From Trichoderma breve (lineage: Eukaryota > Ascomycota > Sordariomycetes > Hypocreales > Hypocreaceae), in the NCBI RefSeq assembly GCF_028502605.1, contig NC_079237.1:1-64000 (forward strand): a stretch of 64,000 bases of DNA. Direction: 5' to 3'. A model generated the notes under the pieces. It saw nothing but the letters and a program-made list of their open reading frames with translations, had not been told where the DNA came from and ran no database searches. The position numbers and the translations under genes were made by a program. Shown piece after piece: positions 12,191 through 25,412 of this stretch. The first letter of the stretch is position 1. Every line of letters starts with the position of its first letter.

Positions 12191-12550
12191 GATGATAGTG
12201 AAGGAAGGCAGATCAATGCATATAATGAGAGTAATGTGGAATTGAAATGCTGGATGGATAGCTATTTCGACAAAACAGCAATAGTAGAGTTGGTATTTAT
12301 GCCAACGGCTTTGCCTGCCGAACCAACGCATCAGCCCTCCAACGACCCGTTGGTATGTCCCAAGCAGTGATGGTCCGAATTAGAGGTGCTTTGAAATGCT
12401 CTTGAGATTGAGAGTTTGTTCCAGAAGTATTAACGTACTGTAGATATCGGCAAACTAAGCCCGCACCCTGCATCCGCATTTTAGGTCCACCCCATGGTGG
12501 CGTCATCGCCGACAGTCGGTTGGCAAAGAGATACCACGCGTTACATAGAG

Positions 12551-12584
12551 ATTACTTGTAGATTATTAATATTTAACAAGTAAT
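12551..12584. repeat. 9-bp inverted repeat downstream of the NRPS gene
   Basis: ATTACTTGT at 12551-12559 is followed 16 bp later by its exact reverse complement ACAAGTAAT at 12576-12584, in AT-rich DNA. It sits just past the NRPS stop codon and upstream of the AIF-like gene, both read leftwards. It may form a hairpin in the NRPS 3' UTR or be a regulator half-site pair; nothing decides between these. Confidence 0.45.
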
Positions 12585-12644
12585 GATAACCAAAGGGAAC
12601 CCAAGGTTACAAATTTTATAATAGTGAGGTGGTTTTGATTACCA

Positions 12645-15600
12645 TTATCCTTCAATACTAAATCCAAAATCAATGGCTTTCCCAACTAAAGTAGGGTTGA
12701 CAAGCTCCTCGACAGCATTGACTAATTCTGTCAGTAAAGAGTCAATGAATGCTATATCTGCCTGATTTCCAACCAATCCAGCATTCAGTCTCCCCTGTCT
12801 AAGGAAAGAGACTGCCTTAAGGGGATAAGCCGCGTCACCGTGTGGATTGGAAATATCGACTCTGCAGCTTCCATTGGCAAAAGGCATATGATCAAAATCC
12901 TCAAAATCTTGATGGTGAACAATGGAGTCAAAAAAGTTTGCTCCCGAGGACCACTCTGCACACTGTTTAGCTATTTTTTGGAAGCCAACAAAGTCATGAG
13001 CAGCAGATTCGGCTGTTTGATTCTGAACGAATCGTAAGAGATCCATTGCGGACCATCCGGGTTTCAAGATGACTCTAATGGGTGCGAACTGATAGCATGG
13101 ACCCATCACATTCTCTGTGTTCAGTTGGTCAATGTTTCGACCAGATGTTACCCCTCCAAAAGAGACGTCTGATTTGTGAAGTCTACGAGCTATCACCAGA
13201 GCAAATGCTGCAGTAAGCACACTAGCTGTGGTAATGCCCTCAGGTGCCTTGGAGACACTGGTTTGTCGTGACAAGAATACGGCTCTGTCTGTATTTGTTG
13301 TCGACTGGTCAGGAAGAATTGAAAGCATCGAGCCACTAAGAAGATTACTCCAGTAGTCCAACGATCTTTTTTGTAATCCCTTGTTCTGGATTCGTGCAAC
13401 ATAAGAGCTGAATGGTTCAAAGTTTACCACTTCTTCTCCAGCGTACAATATTTCCAAATCTCGAAGCAATCGAGGCAGGGATACTCCGTCGTATTGGGCA
13501 TGAGATAAACCTAGGACAAGGCAACCTTTGCCATCTCGGGTTTGGATATAAAACATCCTGACGAAGGACGATCCAAGAAGAAAATCAGACTCGATATCAT
13601 TAGTGCAAAGGTTCGTGACAAACTCATCGAGGTCTGCATCTGTTGTCTTCATCGTCACTGGAACGTTAATCTCGTCCAAGACAACCTGAAATAGAGTTGA
13701 GTTGTGCTCGACAAATACTGTGCGCAAAACCTCATGAGTTTTGACAAGATTTGCACAAGCACTCAGCAGTTTGCTTTGGTCTATTGAGCCCTGGTCGAAG
13801 TACAACATCGTGTACTGTATCGATGTGCGTGGCCTCTGAATGGTTGCTCTAACGTCTAATGCCTGTGAATCCGTCACGTTGAATACATCTTTGATGCTCC
13901 AGTTGGGATTAGCAAGCTTTGGGCGAATACATTCAGAGAGAAAGAGATCTATGTCGATAGATCCCAACATTGAAAATGGTCTGTAAGACCATGTGTCCTC
14001 TTTGAACAATTCGTTGACCTTTAAAACCGTGGCAGCGTCGCGAAGGCGCATGTGCCGAAATACATCTGCTACACTCATTCCATGTCCATTCTTGCGAAGG
14101 TTCGACGTCAGTTTCATAACTGATACTGAATCGCCGCCTAGGCGGAAGAAATTATCGTCAACGTCAATTTGATCCAAATTGACATTAAGCACTTCTGCCC
14201 ACGCGGATCGCAGAATATCTTGCGACGCCGTAAGATTTGCCGGGCTCACGATTTTCGACCATTCTTTCGTGAGACTTTCGCGTAGCTGAGAAGTTATATT
14301 CTCAGAGATGTTGGACGCAAGCTGGTTAACTAAGCTGTGATCGACTTTGCCCTGTGTGATGGGCATTTTCTCTACAACGACGTACGCATAAGGCACCATA
14401 TGCGACGGCAAAGAATTCCGAATGTGTTTGTCAAACCTCTTCAATACCCCAGCAAAGTTGGCAGATATAGTTGCACAGATAGCAGTTTCAAAAGGTTGTG
14501 AGCCAGGTACTGCACAACTCACTTTGCACCCTTTTGGTAGCAACTCAACATTGTCCTTATCCAAGGGCTGTTGTTCTATAAACACAATCAGCCCTTCATC
14601 TACAGGCTGCTTTTTCTCAATAGGTGACGGGTGGTATAAAGCCGCAGCAGCGATGACAGATGGGGACAGTAACTGAGCGAAATGCGCCTCAAAGTCTGTG
14701 ATGTCCACCGAATGACCATTGACAGGTACAATGTTTTCAGTTCGACCCACAAACACTAATTTGCCATTGTCTTGTAGCTGAACTATGTCTCCTGTTGCTC
14801 GAACTTGACCTGATCGACCGGAAAACTGAGAGCTCCCAGCTAAGAGCCAGGCAGGAGACTCGATCGCTTCAGTGGTGAACAAATGTGGTCCTTCAAGCCA
14901 AAGTTCACCAGGGCAACCGATGGGTGATAAAAGGGATGGGTTTTGTGGAATGCACACCCAAGGAACTAGAAATGGAGGATATGTAGATCCTGGTTGTGTT
15001 TCTGCGCCTGCCCTAATCTTCCCAGACGCCTGATCGAGAGATACCGGTGGGAGTTGATTGAAGCCCCAAATATTATTCAATTCAGCTTCTGGGAGGCAAG
15101 ATATCTGGTCGACCCTTTTCCCGAGATCGCTCATAAGGTGTGAACAAGCTGTCTCTAGTTGTGCCATCATTCGTTTCATTTGGCTGATATCTATCAGGCT
15201 GCTATCGAAGCTTGCACAGATCCTGAATCCATCAGGGTTCATACCACATGCTAGCATAACGGGATAAGGGTTGAAATATAACGCTTCTCGAACAACATCT
15301 CCGTGGGCAAAACCAAGATCGGTGCCGTCGTATTCCAATTCCGGTTGTATAACCAGACCTGTTCCTGCTTCACAAGCATGTTGGGCATCTGGGTGAACCT
15401 TTCTGATGTTTTGCATGCCCATGTGTTGATATGGAGTACGAGAGAGAATAGCTTGCTGGACAGCCTTCAAATAATCATTGACGGATTTTGTCCGGTCAAT
15501 GCGTATTCGGATAGGGACAGTAGCAATCAATGGACCAATAACGCCCTCCACACCAAGCAGTGGAATGTCTCGACCCGTGAGTGTCTCTCCAAAGACGACA

Positions 15601-18600
15601 TCATCGCTATGAGTAAACTGTGAAGCGACTAGGGCCCATGCGCCACGGATAACGGTTGCCAGAGTAAATGGAAAGCCGATAGTTGACTTTATGGTTATTT
15701 GATACTCGAAGATGGTGTCCGGGTTTGGTAAAAAGTCTCTGGAGGGTAGACGAGGGAATTGAGGGCCTATTGCACCATCAAGCTCTCTGCTCCAAAACTC
15801 TTGCATCGCAATCTGATCGGTGTCGCGAACATACTTGACAAAGTCTCGCATAGTTATGAGTGCTGGATGGTGAGGCAAAGCACTTCCGTGTTGTAATGCT
15901 TCGCGAACCTTTCCAAGTATGATCGGTTCTGACCATCCATCGTAGAGTACGTGATGCACAGTCCAAACCATATATTGTTTGCCATCCCCATTGTTATTCA
16001 CAATAGCATATCGAGCCAGCCTTTGCCCGAGATCCATCCCAATGGCTCTATCGTCTACAAGATACTGATCAAGATCTGTGGGATGTTCCCACGATATCTT
16101 CTCTTTGAGAACAACTTGCTGAAGCCCAGGGTCTTGGAGTTGAGCTAAGCGTGTGCGTAAGATGGGGCTCACATCAACAACCGACTCCCATGCTTTTTTC
16201 CACTGTTCCAAGTTTACATTAGGCGGGATACAAGCAACACGCTGGGCGATATAAGGCTTCGTCGATTTGAGAGAAAACGTAAACAAAGATTCCTGAGTTG
16301 GTGTACAGGGGTAAATATCCTCAATAGCGGCCTCATTTATCCCACAAATGCGTGATGCCTCTAGTCGGGCACTGTCAGCAAGCTGAGATATCATAGAAAA
16401 CTCCGGAACTGTGATGTTCGCGTCGTAATCGCATATGAAGACAGCATTTGCCATTTCCGAGAGGGTTGGATTGGCAAATGTTCCAGTCACGCTAAGATCC
16501 AACCCTCGATCTCTACATGTAGACACCAATCTCATGGCTGCCAGAGAATTGCCACCTAACGCAAAGAAATTGTCTTCCTGGGTGATTTCGTCTGGGTTCA
16601 ACTTCAGGATGAAAGCCCAAGCCTGTCGTAGGCGTTGCTCAAGGTCACTAAGCGCCCGAGTTGCCGTGCTCTTCGCGTTTTTATCAAGCTGCTTCAAGTC
16701 CACTGTGGAACCAAATTCTCTCAGACGCTTTCGATCAATTTTTCCTGATATCAACGTTGGAATAAAGTTGATCGGTATGTATGCGGTTGGAATCATATAC
16801 CGGGGCAATACTTTCGCCACATCGGTGTTGGCTTTCAACGTTGTTTCGCCCAAATCTCCAGAGAGGCAGGCCAATTCTAACTGGCGATTGTCCCTTGCCT
16901 TTCCGACGTGTTGTGTAATGAATACCACTAAAGTCGGTTGGGCCGCGGATCCGGCTGGCGTAATCACCTCAGATATCACGCTGATCTCCGAGGGGAGCCT
17001 AGCTTTCAGTTGGCTCTCTATTTCCCCCAACTCAACCCGCTGGCCACGCAACTTGACCTGAGTGTCTTTCCTGCCCATGAAGATGATCTCGCCAGAACTG
17101 TCAGGAGCATACTTTCCAAGGTCCCCAGTCTTGTACAGACGGCCTTGGCGGCCGCTATGTTGACCGTGGCCTGATACAAGCCATGACGGATCTTGAATGA
17201 ACGCAGCGGCAGTCTTTTTGGGATCATTAAGATAGCCTTGCCCAACAATCGGGCCTTCCACAAGCAGCTCACCCACTGCGCCTACCGGCATTAGTGACTC
17301 GTGGTCATCTGGGTCCACAATCCAAATAGCGGCGCCATTGCCTGGCCCAATGGTGATGTAGTCCCGATTCGCAGCTGCATTGCTATTCACAGTACAGCCA
17401 ATGGTGCATTCACAGGGGCCATATCCTATGATAATCCTAGCATACTGGCCCCAAAGCGCAACATCACTGACGGAAGCCGCTTCACCCCCAAGACCCAGTC
17501 CTTCGAGCGACGCAATGACGTCCAAGTCTAGTATTCGAGCAACTGAGGGGGTGAGACCCGCGTAGTTCACCTTCATACTTCGCATAGCTGTATTTATGTC
17601 GTTGAGTCTGTCTTCATCCGATGGAATGCAGAGACAGCCGCCGTTAGCCAATGTTAGTATCATACTGTCAATACTAACATCGAAGGCGTAGGACGCGAAA
17701 TCGAGAACCCGGGAATTATTGTTGTAACCAACTGCTTTAGCCCGAGGGAAAGCACTGCTGGAATAGCTGCGGTGGGATACTTGAACTCCCTTGGGAGTGC
17801 CTGTACTTCCAGAAGTGAAGATGATGTACATGAGCGTTGATGGATGCACAACCGGTAGAGCGGGAAAGTTTACAAAGTCCTCAAAGCAAGCAAATGTCTC
17901 CGCCTCCAAAATAATAAATTCCCCATGTGGGAGGATGTCCGTAGCTAAATTATACTGGTTTCGAGAGACAACCATTGTCTTTGCATTAACTTGTTCTGCC
18001 ATATTTCGCAAGCGGGCAATCGGAAGTGCTGGGTCCATAAGCACCATTGTTCCTCCGGCTTTCATTACAGCCAGCACAGCAACAACAGTCCATTTTGACT
18101 TTTCGAAGCACAGTGGAAGGAATTCGTGTGCTTCAACACCCCGTTCTCTGAGTAAAAGGGCCAGAAGAGACGAGAATCGATCAACTTCGGCGTAAGTCAA
18201 GCTGCCGTCCCAAGATAGAATTGCCACCTTGTCTGGAGATTCTTGAGCTCGCCCGGAAACTATATCATGCATGCAGCAGTCGTACGTCTGCGGAAGAGAA
18301 TGATTCCACTGCCATATTTGATCCATATCGTGCGGGAATGGATGAAGAAAGTCCTCAATAACCGCATCATGATTCGAGATGCACATTCTGATGGTATGGC
18401 TCAATGCTTCGGCGTATTGCGTTATTACATATTGAGAAACATTTTCGGAGGTGCGTGCGGGGAGTATCCGGAGATGGCCGTTCATATAATATGTTTCGAG
18501 GTATAGGGTACTCTGTTCTCACTCGTGTTAGCTATATGAGATCTCTTTCAACTAGACGCAATTCATTGTCTTACATCATCTTTAGCCTTGTTATTTTCAT

Positions 18601-18970
18601 TGAGCCGGTATTCTGTACTCAATAAGAGAGAAACGGGAGTCGAATATCTCTCAAGAGACTGTAATACGGCCCCAGTCATATACTTGGAGATGGCAATGGT
18701 GGCTTGGCCGACAGTACTTTTCAAGTTCCCCAATACTTTATTCGTTGAGAGTTCCCCTCTGGCCAATTCGCCCTCAATCTCAGGCTCTCGTGTTTGATAT
18801 ATCCAGCCACAGTTAGCTTGCCTATCTTCCTTCATCCTCAAAAGGACAATAAGCCATGATAGGACAAGGTATTCATCCTTCATCCCTGTCGGAGTTGATG
18901 ACTCTTTCGCGGAAAGATTAGGAAGCGCAAAGCTCCCAGGTATGCAGACATTCTCTAAACTGGGCGGCAT
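12645..18970 (-). CDS. sidD: Siderophore NRPS, SidD/NPS6-type (A-T-C-dA-T-C)
   Basis: Two exons, 18970-18575 and 18512-12645 (62-bp intron), give 2087 aa. Domain order: an N-terminal condensation-like remnant, A1 (about 213-730; FTSGSTGTPKG at 365), T1 (LGGNSL, Ser788), C1 (HHVLYDG near 985), a truncated A2 (about 1281-1531), T2 (LGGDSV, Ser1594) and a terminal C (SHAQYDG near 1802). A2 lacks the AMP-binding core (no FTSGSTG or YGPTE block) and keeps only the C-terminal part, from GELWLEGP through RATGDIV. This architecture is that of fungal NPS6/SidD, which condenses three N5-anhydromevalonyl-N5-hydroxyornithine units into fusarinine C. The first A domain keeps the Asp used for alpha-amino acids (FDVSIDSM). 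Flanking sidJ-, sitT-, sidF-, sidH- and mir-like genes support the assignment. An iron-type GATA site lies in the region upstream. The product could be fusarinine C or a related hydroxamate; no acetyltransferase (SidG) gene is in the window. Confidence 0.93.
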
Positions 18971-20088
18971 AATGTGCTTGTATGTCCAGTCTGTAGCTGG
19001 CTATAAAATTGTGAGGAAGTCAGATTAGAACAAAGTGATGAAAATGGAAAGAAACAAGCTAATATTCCCTTTAGAGTTATTAGTATAAGATGAATAAAAG
19101 ATTGAAGTAATCCAGTTGCGCGCCATATAGTTGTGGCTTTGAGCGCGTCTCGCGGCTTTGGAAACAGGGTATTATTACCAAAGTAAACAAGCGGCTCAGC
19201 TGAGAACGGCCGAGTCTCTTTGCATACAGCTGCGAGTTGATTCTAGGCGAGCAATCAAAGAACGAAGAGTACAAGTGCCAGTGTTTCTCTCGTAACCATT
19301 AAAAAAATACCGCAGAAATACAGAATACATCGCATAGAGTTTCCAGATATACACCTTATACGCCTTACATGGTTGCCAAATAATTCTCACATTTATTCTG
19401 CCTTAGTATTTTGACTGATAAAATTCCACAGTACTGTACGCTATTGACACATAACATGGACATCGGCATATTCTTAGCGCTTGCTTTAGAAACTTGTTCT
19501 CATGGGAACGGAGCACGCATGTAACAACAGCCAATGTCGCCACACAGTTGATACTAAACTGTAGTATCCACAATGTTCACTAAAACACAGTATTCGGACA
19601 TTCATCATGCCCCTCCTGCACTACGAGTACTTTGTATGTGCCGTTGGGTCACAGAACCAGACTCTGCGCTGGCTTTACCCGACTCTTGCCGGTAATCCGT
19701 GTGTTGGCGGCTTGGCGGGACACGAGATAATCTAATCAGATCCGCCGAGTCTCGTGTTCACGAAGCTAACCATTCCATCTTATCAGATGCAGTAGGCCGG
19801 CAATAGTTCCCAGGTTGCCAGGATTTATCACGCCAGCAGTAGTAGATTGCTGTTAGTTTCATCTAGCCATTTATTAACCGGTGAAAATTTTTCTCTAGAG
19901 GATCCCGTCCACGGAGCAGACAGATGCATGATGCGATGTCGGATTGTTGCAATGAACCTCGTAACGTATCGGAAACAAGACTGTACAAATTGACCTCTCA
20001 CATTTCTTTGACACTTGAAAGGTGGAAATTGCAAACGAAAAAGCCCAGACAGTAGCACTCTAGCATTCGACATACTGTCTATTACAAG
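18971..20088. other. Divergent promoter region between NRPS and esterase genes
   Basis: A 1.1-kb non-coding region between the leftward NRPS and the rightward SidJ-like gene. It holds one exact iron-type GATA site (19780-19788) and an imperfect one (GACTGATAA near 19411). No open frame of interest. Confidence 0.7.
19780..19788 (-). promoter_or_regulatory. SreA-type GATA site (ATCTGATAA)
   Basis: TTATCAGAT on the plus strand is the reverse complement of ATCTGATAA, an exact match to ATCWGATAA, the published site of the iron-sensing GATA repressor SreA in Aspergillus. It lies about 300 bp upstream of the SidJ-like start and about 810 bp upstream of the NRPS start. Confidence 0.6.
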
Positions 20089-21199
20089 ATGTACATGTAC
20101 TCAAAATTCTGGTCCAAAGGGGGGCATTCTGGGATTTTACACCATTATGTAGGTATTCGTGCCTGATAAAGTAGCTATACAGGCTAATGGATGCGAATAA
20201 CAGACAGAAACTCTCGTCACATTTGAATATACATCTAGTGCTACGCGCCAGCCTCATAGCATTCTGTTTGTTGGCGGCCTTGGAGATGGCCTTGCTACAA
20301 CGTCCTACACCGCAGACATAGTGCGGGCGCTACAGCCAACTGAATGGTCATTCTTCACCCTGAATCTCACATCGTCCTACCAAGCATGGGGTCTTGGACA
20401 TCTTGACAGAGACACCGATGAGATTGCTCAATGCATAAGATATATCAAGTCTTATAAGAATGCCAAATATGGGCATAGCAAGCTTATCCTTATGGGTCAT
20501 TCAACGGGTAGTCAGTGTGTAATACACTACCTCAGCAAGCCAAATCCTCACACCTTTGAACCACCCTTTGATCCCGAACTTCAGCATGTCGAGCGCCTAG
20601 CTCTTGATGGAGCAATCATGCAGGCAGCAGTGTCTGATAGAGAAGCTATTCAATGGGTCTTGCATCATGGAATTGGCGGCAGGTCACCAAGCCAAGTTAA
20701 AGCTGTCTATGAGAAACTAGCAGCGATGGCTAAGGAAGCTGCCGTCAGCGACCCATCTTCTGATACCATGCTACCCATCTCGATGACTTCACAGATTGGA
20801 TATCCGGCCAATACTCCTCTCAGCAGCCGAAGATTCCTGAGTCTTACCAGTCCGGAAAGTCCCAAGTCACCTAGCGACGACGATTTATTTAGTTCAGATT
20901 TGACTGATGAACAACTGGGGAAGACATTTGGAATGATCAACCAACGAGGGCTGTTGAAGCATAAGCTGATGGTCTTATTGTCTGGGGCTGATCAGTCAGT
21001 GCCGGATTGGATTAACAAGGAGGAACTGCTGGCTAGATGGAAGAAAGCCACTAATTTGAACAGTTCGGTGGAAATATGGGATGAAGAGCATAGTGGATTG
21101 ATACCTGGAGCATCCCACGCCTTGAGCAATGATGACCAAGCAGAACCGCGAAAGTTCCTTGTTGGAAAGGTCCTTGGGTATTTGGAGACACTGAACTAA
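20089..21199 (+). CDS. sidJ: SidJ-like siderophore esterase (DUF1749 alpha/beta hydrolase)
   Basis: Two exons, 20089-20148 and 20204-21199, give 351 aa; a second ATG at 20095 is equally possible. The first exon carries GILHHY, which joins TETLVTFEY as in other family members and so fixes the intron. The sequence then shows the oxyanion segment ILFVGGLGDGL, the nucleophile elbow MGHSTGSQ, a candidate acid in SGADQSVPDW and a candidate His in PGASHAL. The fold is an alpha/beta hydrolase of the DUF1749 type. In Aspergillus fumigatus the homologue SidJ sits in the same cluster and hydrolyses intracellular fusarinine-type siderophores to release iron; it is probably cytosolic. Here it is transcribed away from the NRPS and its stop lies only 100 bp from the stop of the ABC transporter. 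Confidence 0.88.
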
Positions 21200-21299
21200 A
21201 AGTAAGGGGAAACGATAGTGAGAAAAAAGTTATTATTTGTACCTGAAAAGCTATCCATCCAACGTGAAATACCCATCTTTCTAGGAAACAAGCTCTATA

Positions 21300-24200
21300 T
21301 TACTCGGCAACAGACTGGTGCATCACGTTCAACCTATACGTTGGTGATCTCTTGAACAGTTCTTCATGTAGCCCGTAATCGACACATTGACCTGACTCAA
21401 TAAGGAAAATACGGTCTGCTTTTCTTATTGTGTATAAGCGATGCGCAATTGCGATCACGGTGATTCCTTTCGTTGCCTTCTCAAGACCATCTTGCAATAG
21501 CCTTTCTGATTCAGCATCAAGCGCACTCGTCGGCTCGTCTAAAATGAGAAGCTTAGGTTTACGAACGAGAGCCCTTGCGATCGAAAGCCTTTGTTTCTGA
21601 CCACCCGAAAATTGGTTACCATTAGGTCCACAAAGAGTCTGGTAGCCATTGGGTAAATCTTGAATAACATCATGGATGTTGGCGAGTTTACACGCCTCTT
21701 CAATCTCCTTTGCCGAGACGACTTGTCCTGGTCTAGCGCCAAGAGCGATGTTGAACTCGATAGTTCCTTCAAACAGCACATTTTCTTGTGGCACCAAAGC
21801 GATTGTATCACGGAAGGATACACCACGGCTAGCTGTCACATCGAAGCCGTCTATTACAACGGATCCGGATTGCGGTGTGTACAAACGTTCGACCAGTGAA
21901 ATTATTGTAGACTTGCCCGCTCCGCTTGGACCCACGAGAGCACAAAAACTACCGGCAGGAATTTCCATGCTCAATCCTCTCAGCACCTCGACATTTGGAC
22001 GAGCAGGATATGAGAAGTGTACATTGCGAAACTGTACGGTCGAGGCGATATTGGAGCCTGATTGGATGCTATTCGCCTCAGTTATTGCCTCGAGATCTTT
22101 CTCTGCTGAGGGCCCCGTGCTTGACTGCATAAGTTGAGGATCCCCTTGCATTTTTGCCGATCCCATATTGATAAGGCTCAAAATCCTTGCCATTGCAGCC
22201 CTGCCACTAGAAAGCTCCGGAGCAAGGGCAAACATTTGACTCCATAGCATTGCGCTGACAAGAAGAGAGAAGACGACGATGAGGAATTGGGTTTGTGTAT
22301 AGGTACCTGCGAGAATCTGTTTTGATCCCCACCAATAGGCCAATGCATTCACGCAGTTTCCAAGGAAGTAGGTAAGGGCTTGCCAAAAGCTTGCTTGCAG
22401 AGTGACTTTGAAGGTCTCTTGACGCGGGCCTTTGAGTGATCGCCGATAAACATTTAGCGTCTCGTGTTCAAGAGACAACGACGAGATTGTCTTTATGGAT
22501 GCAATTGCTTCCGTGCCAATATCGACAGATTTGCTGTACGCGTTCTCGTGGCGCTCCTCAAAGTTGCCAAGAACGCGGAGCTCCATTAGGCCGGCTCCGA
22601 GAAGAAGAGGCACCAATGCTAGGCAAACAAGTGCAATTTTCCACGCAATAATATGCGTCAAGACGATTGCCGCGATGAGGTTAATCGTAATCGAAAATAG
22701 GGTGCCAATGACAGAGCCACTAAGTCCAGCTAATGCACTGCCATCCCTGGTAATATAGGAGAGAAGTAAAGCAGGTGTCCGCCCGTTAGATTGGTGCCAC
22801 TGGAGATCTTGCTCGAACAGCGAGCGGAATGACAAAACTCGCGCTGAGTAAACAATTTGCTCAGAGACCCATCCAAATCCAGTCCAACTGACGATGTTGG
22901 CAAATAGCTCGATGATGGCGAGAACAAAGAACATCAGCCCATAAAAGTTGCCGCTTGATCGAATACTCGACGGGCTTTTGCAAATGTCCAAGCTACCCAC
23001 AGTGTTTCCAAATATTACGGCCTCGCCAGAGAATGCACCACCGACGATAGTAGAGCCGACAAGTGCAGCTGCCACCATAAGAACGTGTGGCCTCAATGCC
23101 GGCGCGTATCCTTTGAGTAGTGCCCAGAAAGACATGGGTGGAGTTTCGGGTTCATCTTCTGTCCGGGGGGAAGAGGTTTCTGCATCCTGAGTACCTGAGA
23201 GCCGGGAGTCACCCACCTCGTCAAGATCATCGTTTGATACAGTTGCACCACCCTTTTCAGAGACGACATCGAGATCAGTGACTGATGTGCCATCCAGTTT
23301 GCCAGAATCGCCTCTTAAGCTGGCGGCTTCGTTCCCATCGGTTGTAGTTGCCAGTGTTTGCAGCTTAACCAGGTCGGCATAAGCGCCACTTTTCTCCATT
23401 AAGGCCGAATGGCTTCCCTCCTCCACAACTCGTCCCTTGTGCATGACTATGATGTTGTCTGCATTTTTAATAGTTGACAAGCGATGTGCAATGGTGAGTA
23501 TGGTCCTGCCACCCGCAATCTTGGAAATAGCCTGTTGGATTTTCTGTTCGCTTCGTGAATCTAAAGCCGCGGTAGCCTCGTCCAAGATCAGAACAGCAGG
23601 GTCCTTGACAAGGGCTCTTGCTAGAGCTACTCTCTGTTTTTGGCCACCACTAATGAGTCGACCACTCGATCCCACAAGTGTAGCATATCCATATTGTAGC
23701 TTTTCGATGAATGAATCTGCATCTGCAAGGACTGCCGCGTTTCGAGCTAAGGCAACGATTTTGACAACTTGAGGGCCACGTTCCTCTGCTGCAGCCAACA
23801 AATCTTTGCCCTCTCTCACTTCGCTTGCAAGATCAGCAAGGCTGGAGCCAAGAAGTATCGACTTCAAATCTGAATGGTCGGATTTGCTGGAATTAACCAA
23901 GCCATGCGCAATGTTTTCTAAAATCGAACGATCAAGTAGGGATGGTTCCTGCTGGACCAGGCTTATGAAGCTTCTCATAGTGCGGGTATTGAGATCTTTA
24001 ATGTTGTAGTTGTCAAGTAAGATCTCTCCTTCGGTAGGGTCAAACAATCTTGTCACGAGACTCGCAACTGTAGACTTGCCACTACCAGAAAGACCGACAA
24101 TGGCTGTATGCTTCAGGGCGGGAACAGAGATGTTGACTTGGTCGAGGACGATAATCTCTGGCCTGGAAGGATAAGTGAACGATACATTCTTGAGTTCAAA

Positions 24201-25412
24201 ATACCCCGCCACTTGGGTTGGTGTAAGACCGGAAGTGGAAGTGCCATCGATCAACGGTTCACGATCCATATCCTCACGAAGCTTCTCGAAAGAAGCAACA
24301 GCCGCCATGAAGAGGTGAACAAACGGCGCAACCTGACTCAAGAGTAATGTAGCTATGAATGCGTGTCAATATTTTCTTCCGCAGCGCCCTGTTAATGTTG
24401 ATGACGAACCTTCGACTAGAATGAAAATCACTGTGAATGTGGAACCGACTGTGACACCGCCAGACTTGTGGCTGACCAAATCCGCGATACTTTTACTTCC
24501 CTGCCAAAAGGCCAAGGCATTTGCAGAATAAGCGACAAAATACAGCACTCCAGATTGAATTCCGATAGCCAGAGCCTTCTTCAAGCCTTCTCGTTTTGAC
24601 GATTTAAGAGCATCGGAGAACTTCTCTTCCAGGCGGGCGTTGGCACCAAAAGCTTGCACAACGGTGATATTGGAAAGGGCCTCCGAGGCAATTGAAGCAG
24701 CTGTGGCGGCATAATCGGACATCAGCCCGGCGTATTTCTCGATGAAGTGGCTTCCAACAAAAGACATCAAGAAATACGCCGGAACTAGTGAGATCAACAT
24801 GGCAGCCAGGTCATGGTCTTTGACAAAAGCAACGATGTATGCCGTTACAAAAAAGGATACACTCGCGAGACATATTCCCACCTTCTCAGATGTGCCTGAG
24901 CGTATTGTCTGGATATCTGCGCTTATTCGAGAGGCGACTTCTCCGGGAGGTAAATTGTCGAAATACGAAGGCTCTTGTCGAAGGAGGTTTTGGAGATAGC
25001 GTTCCCTAAGTCTTTGCGCCAACCGAGCACCGTACGTACTCCAACAGAAGAGATGGGCACCTATTAGGACAAATTGCGCAATTGCCAGATAGAATATTGT
25101 GAGTATCTTGCTATTGATCCCACCCTGGAGATCTGAGGCAGACCCAGACTCTTCAGTTTCGGCACACGTCGCTGCATTAAAGTCGTTGAGGAGTTGACCG
25201 AAGATAACCCCAATCAATGGGAACGGAACACCGGAGGCTATTGCGCACACTGTTCCACAGAAGAGCATCCCAGCATCAAGCCGTGTAGGATTTCCAGCCA
25301 ATATGAGGCGAGGATAACCTCCAAGCTTGTGTATCAGCCCCATGGCGCCTAGAAGCGAACAATGGTCCCGTAAAACAGAGACTCTGCCACCATTCGCATT
25401 GAGCGTGAGCAA
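21300..25412 (-). CDS. sitT: ABCB-type full ABC transporter, SitT-like
   Basis: Two exons, 25412-24410 and 24352-21300, join in phase 1 to give 1351 aa. The layout is TMD1-NBD1-TMD2-NBD2, as in MDR1/ABCB proteins. NBD1 has Walker A GLSGSGKST, signature SGGQKQRVALARAL and Walker B VLILDEATAALD; NBD2 has GPSGAGKST, SGGQKQRLSIARAL and LLILDEPTSALD, so both sites look competent. NBD1 carries an insertion of about 60 residues between the Q-loop and the signature (from about SSKSDHSDLK to ADSFIEKL), which I recall from fungal homologues of this branch. In A. fumigatus a similar transporter, SitT, lies in the fusarinine cluster. Export of siderophore, intermediate or breakdown product across the plasma or vacuolar membrane is likely, but the direction is unproven. 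An alternative start is Met24 (25343). A near-consensus iron GATA site lies 38 bp upstream. Confidence 0.88.

Noticed and set aside
21300..25412. Two separate half-size ABC transporters.
   Set aside because: A 57-bp intron with canonical ends joins both frames, and the missing start of the second lies within TMD1, so this is one full transporter.
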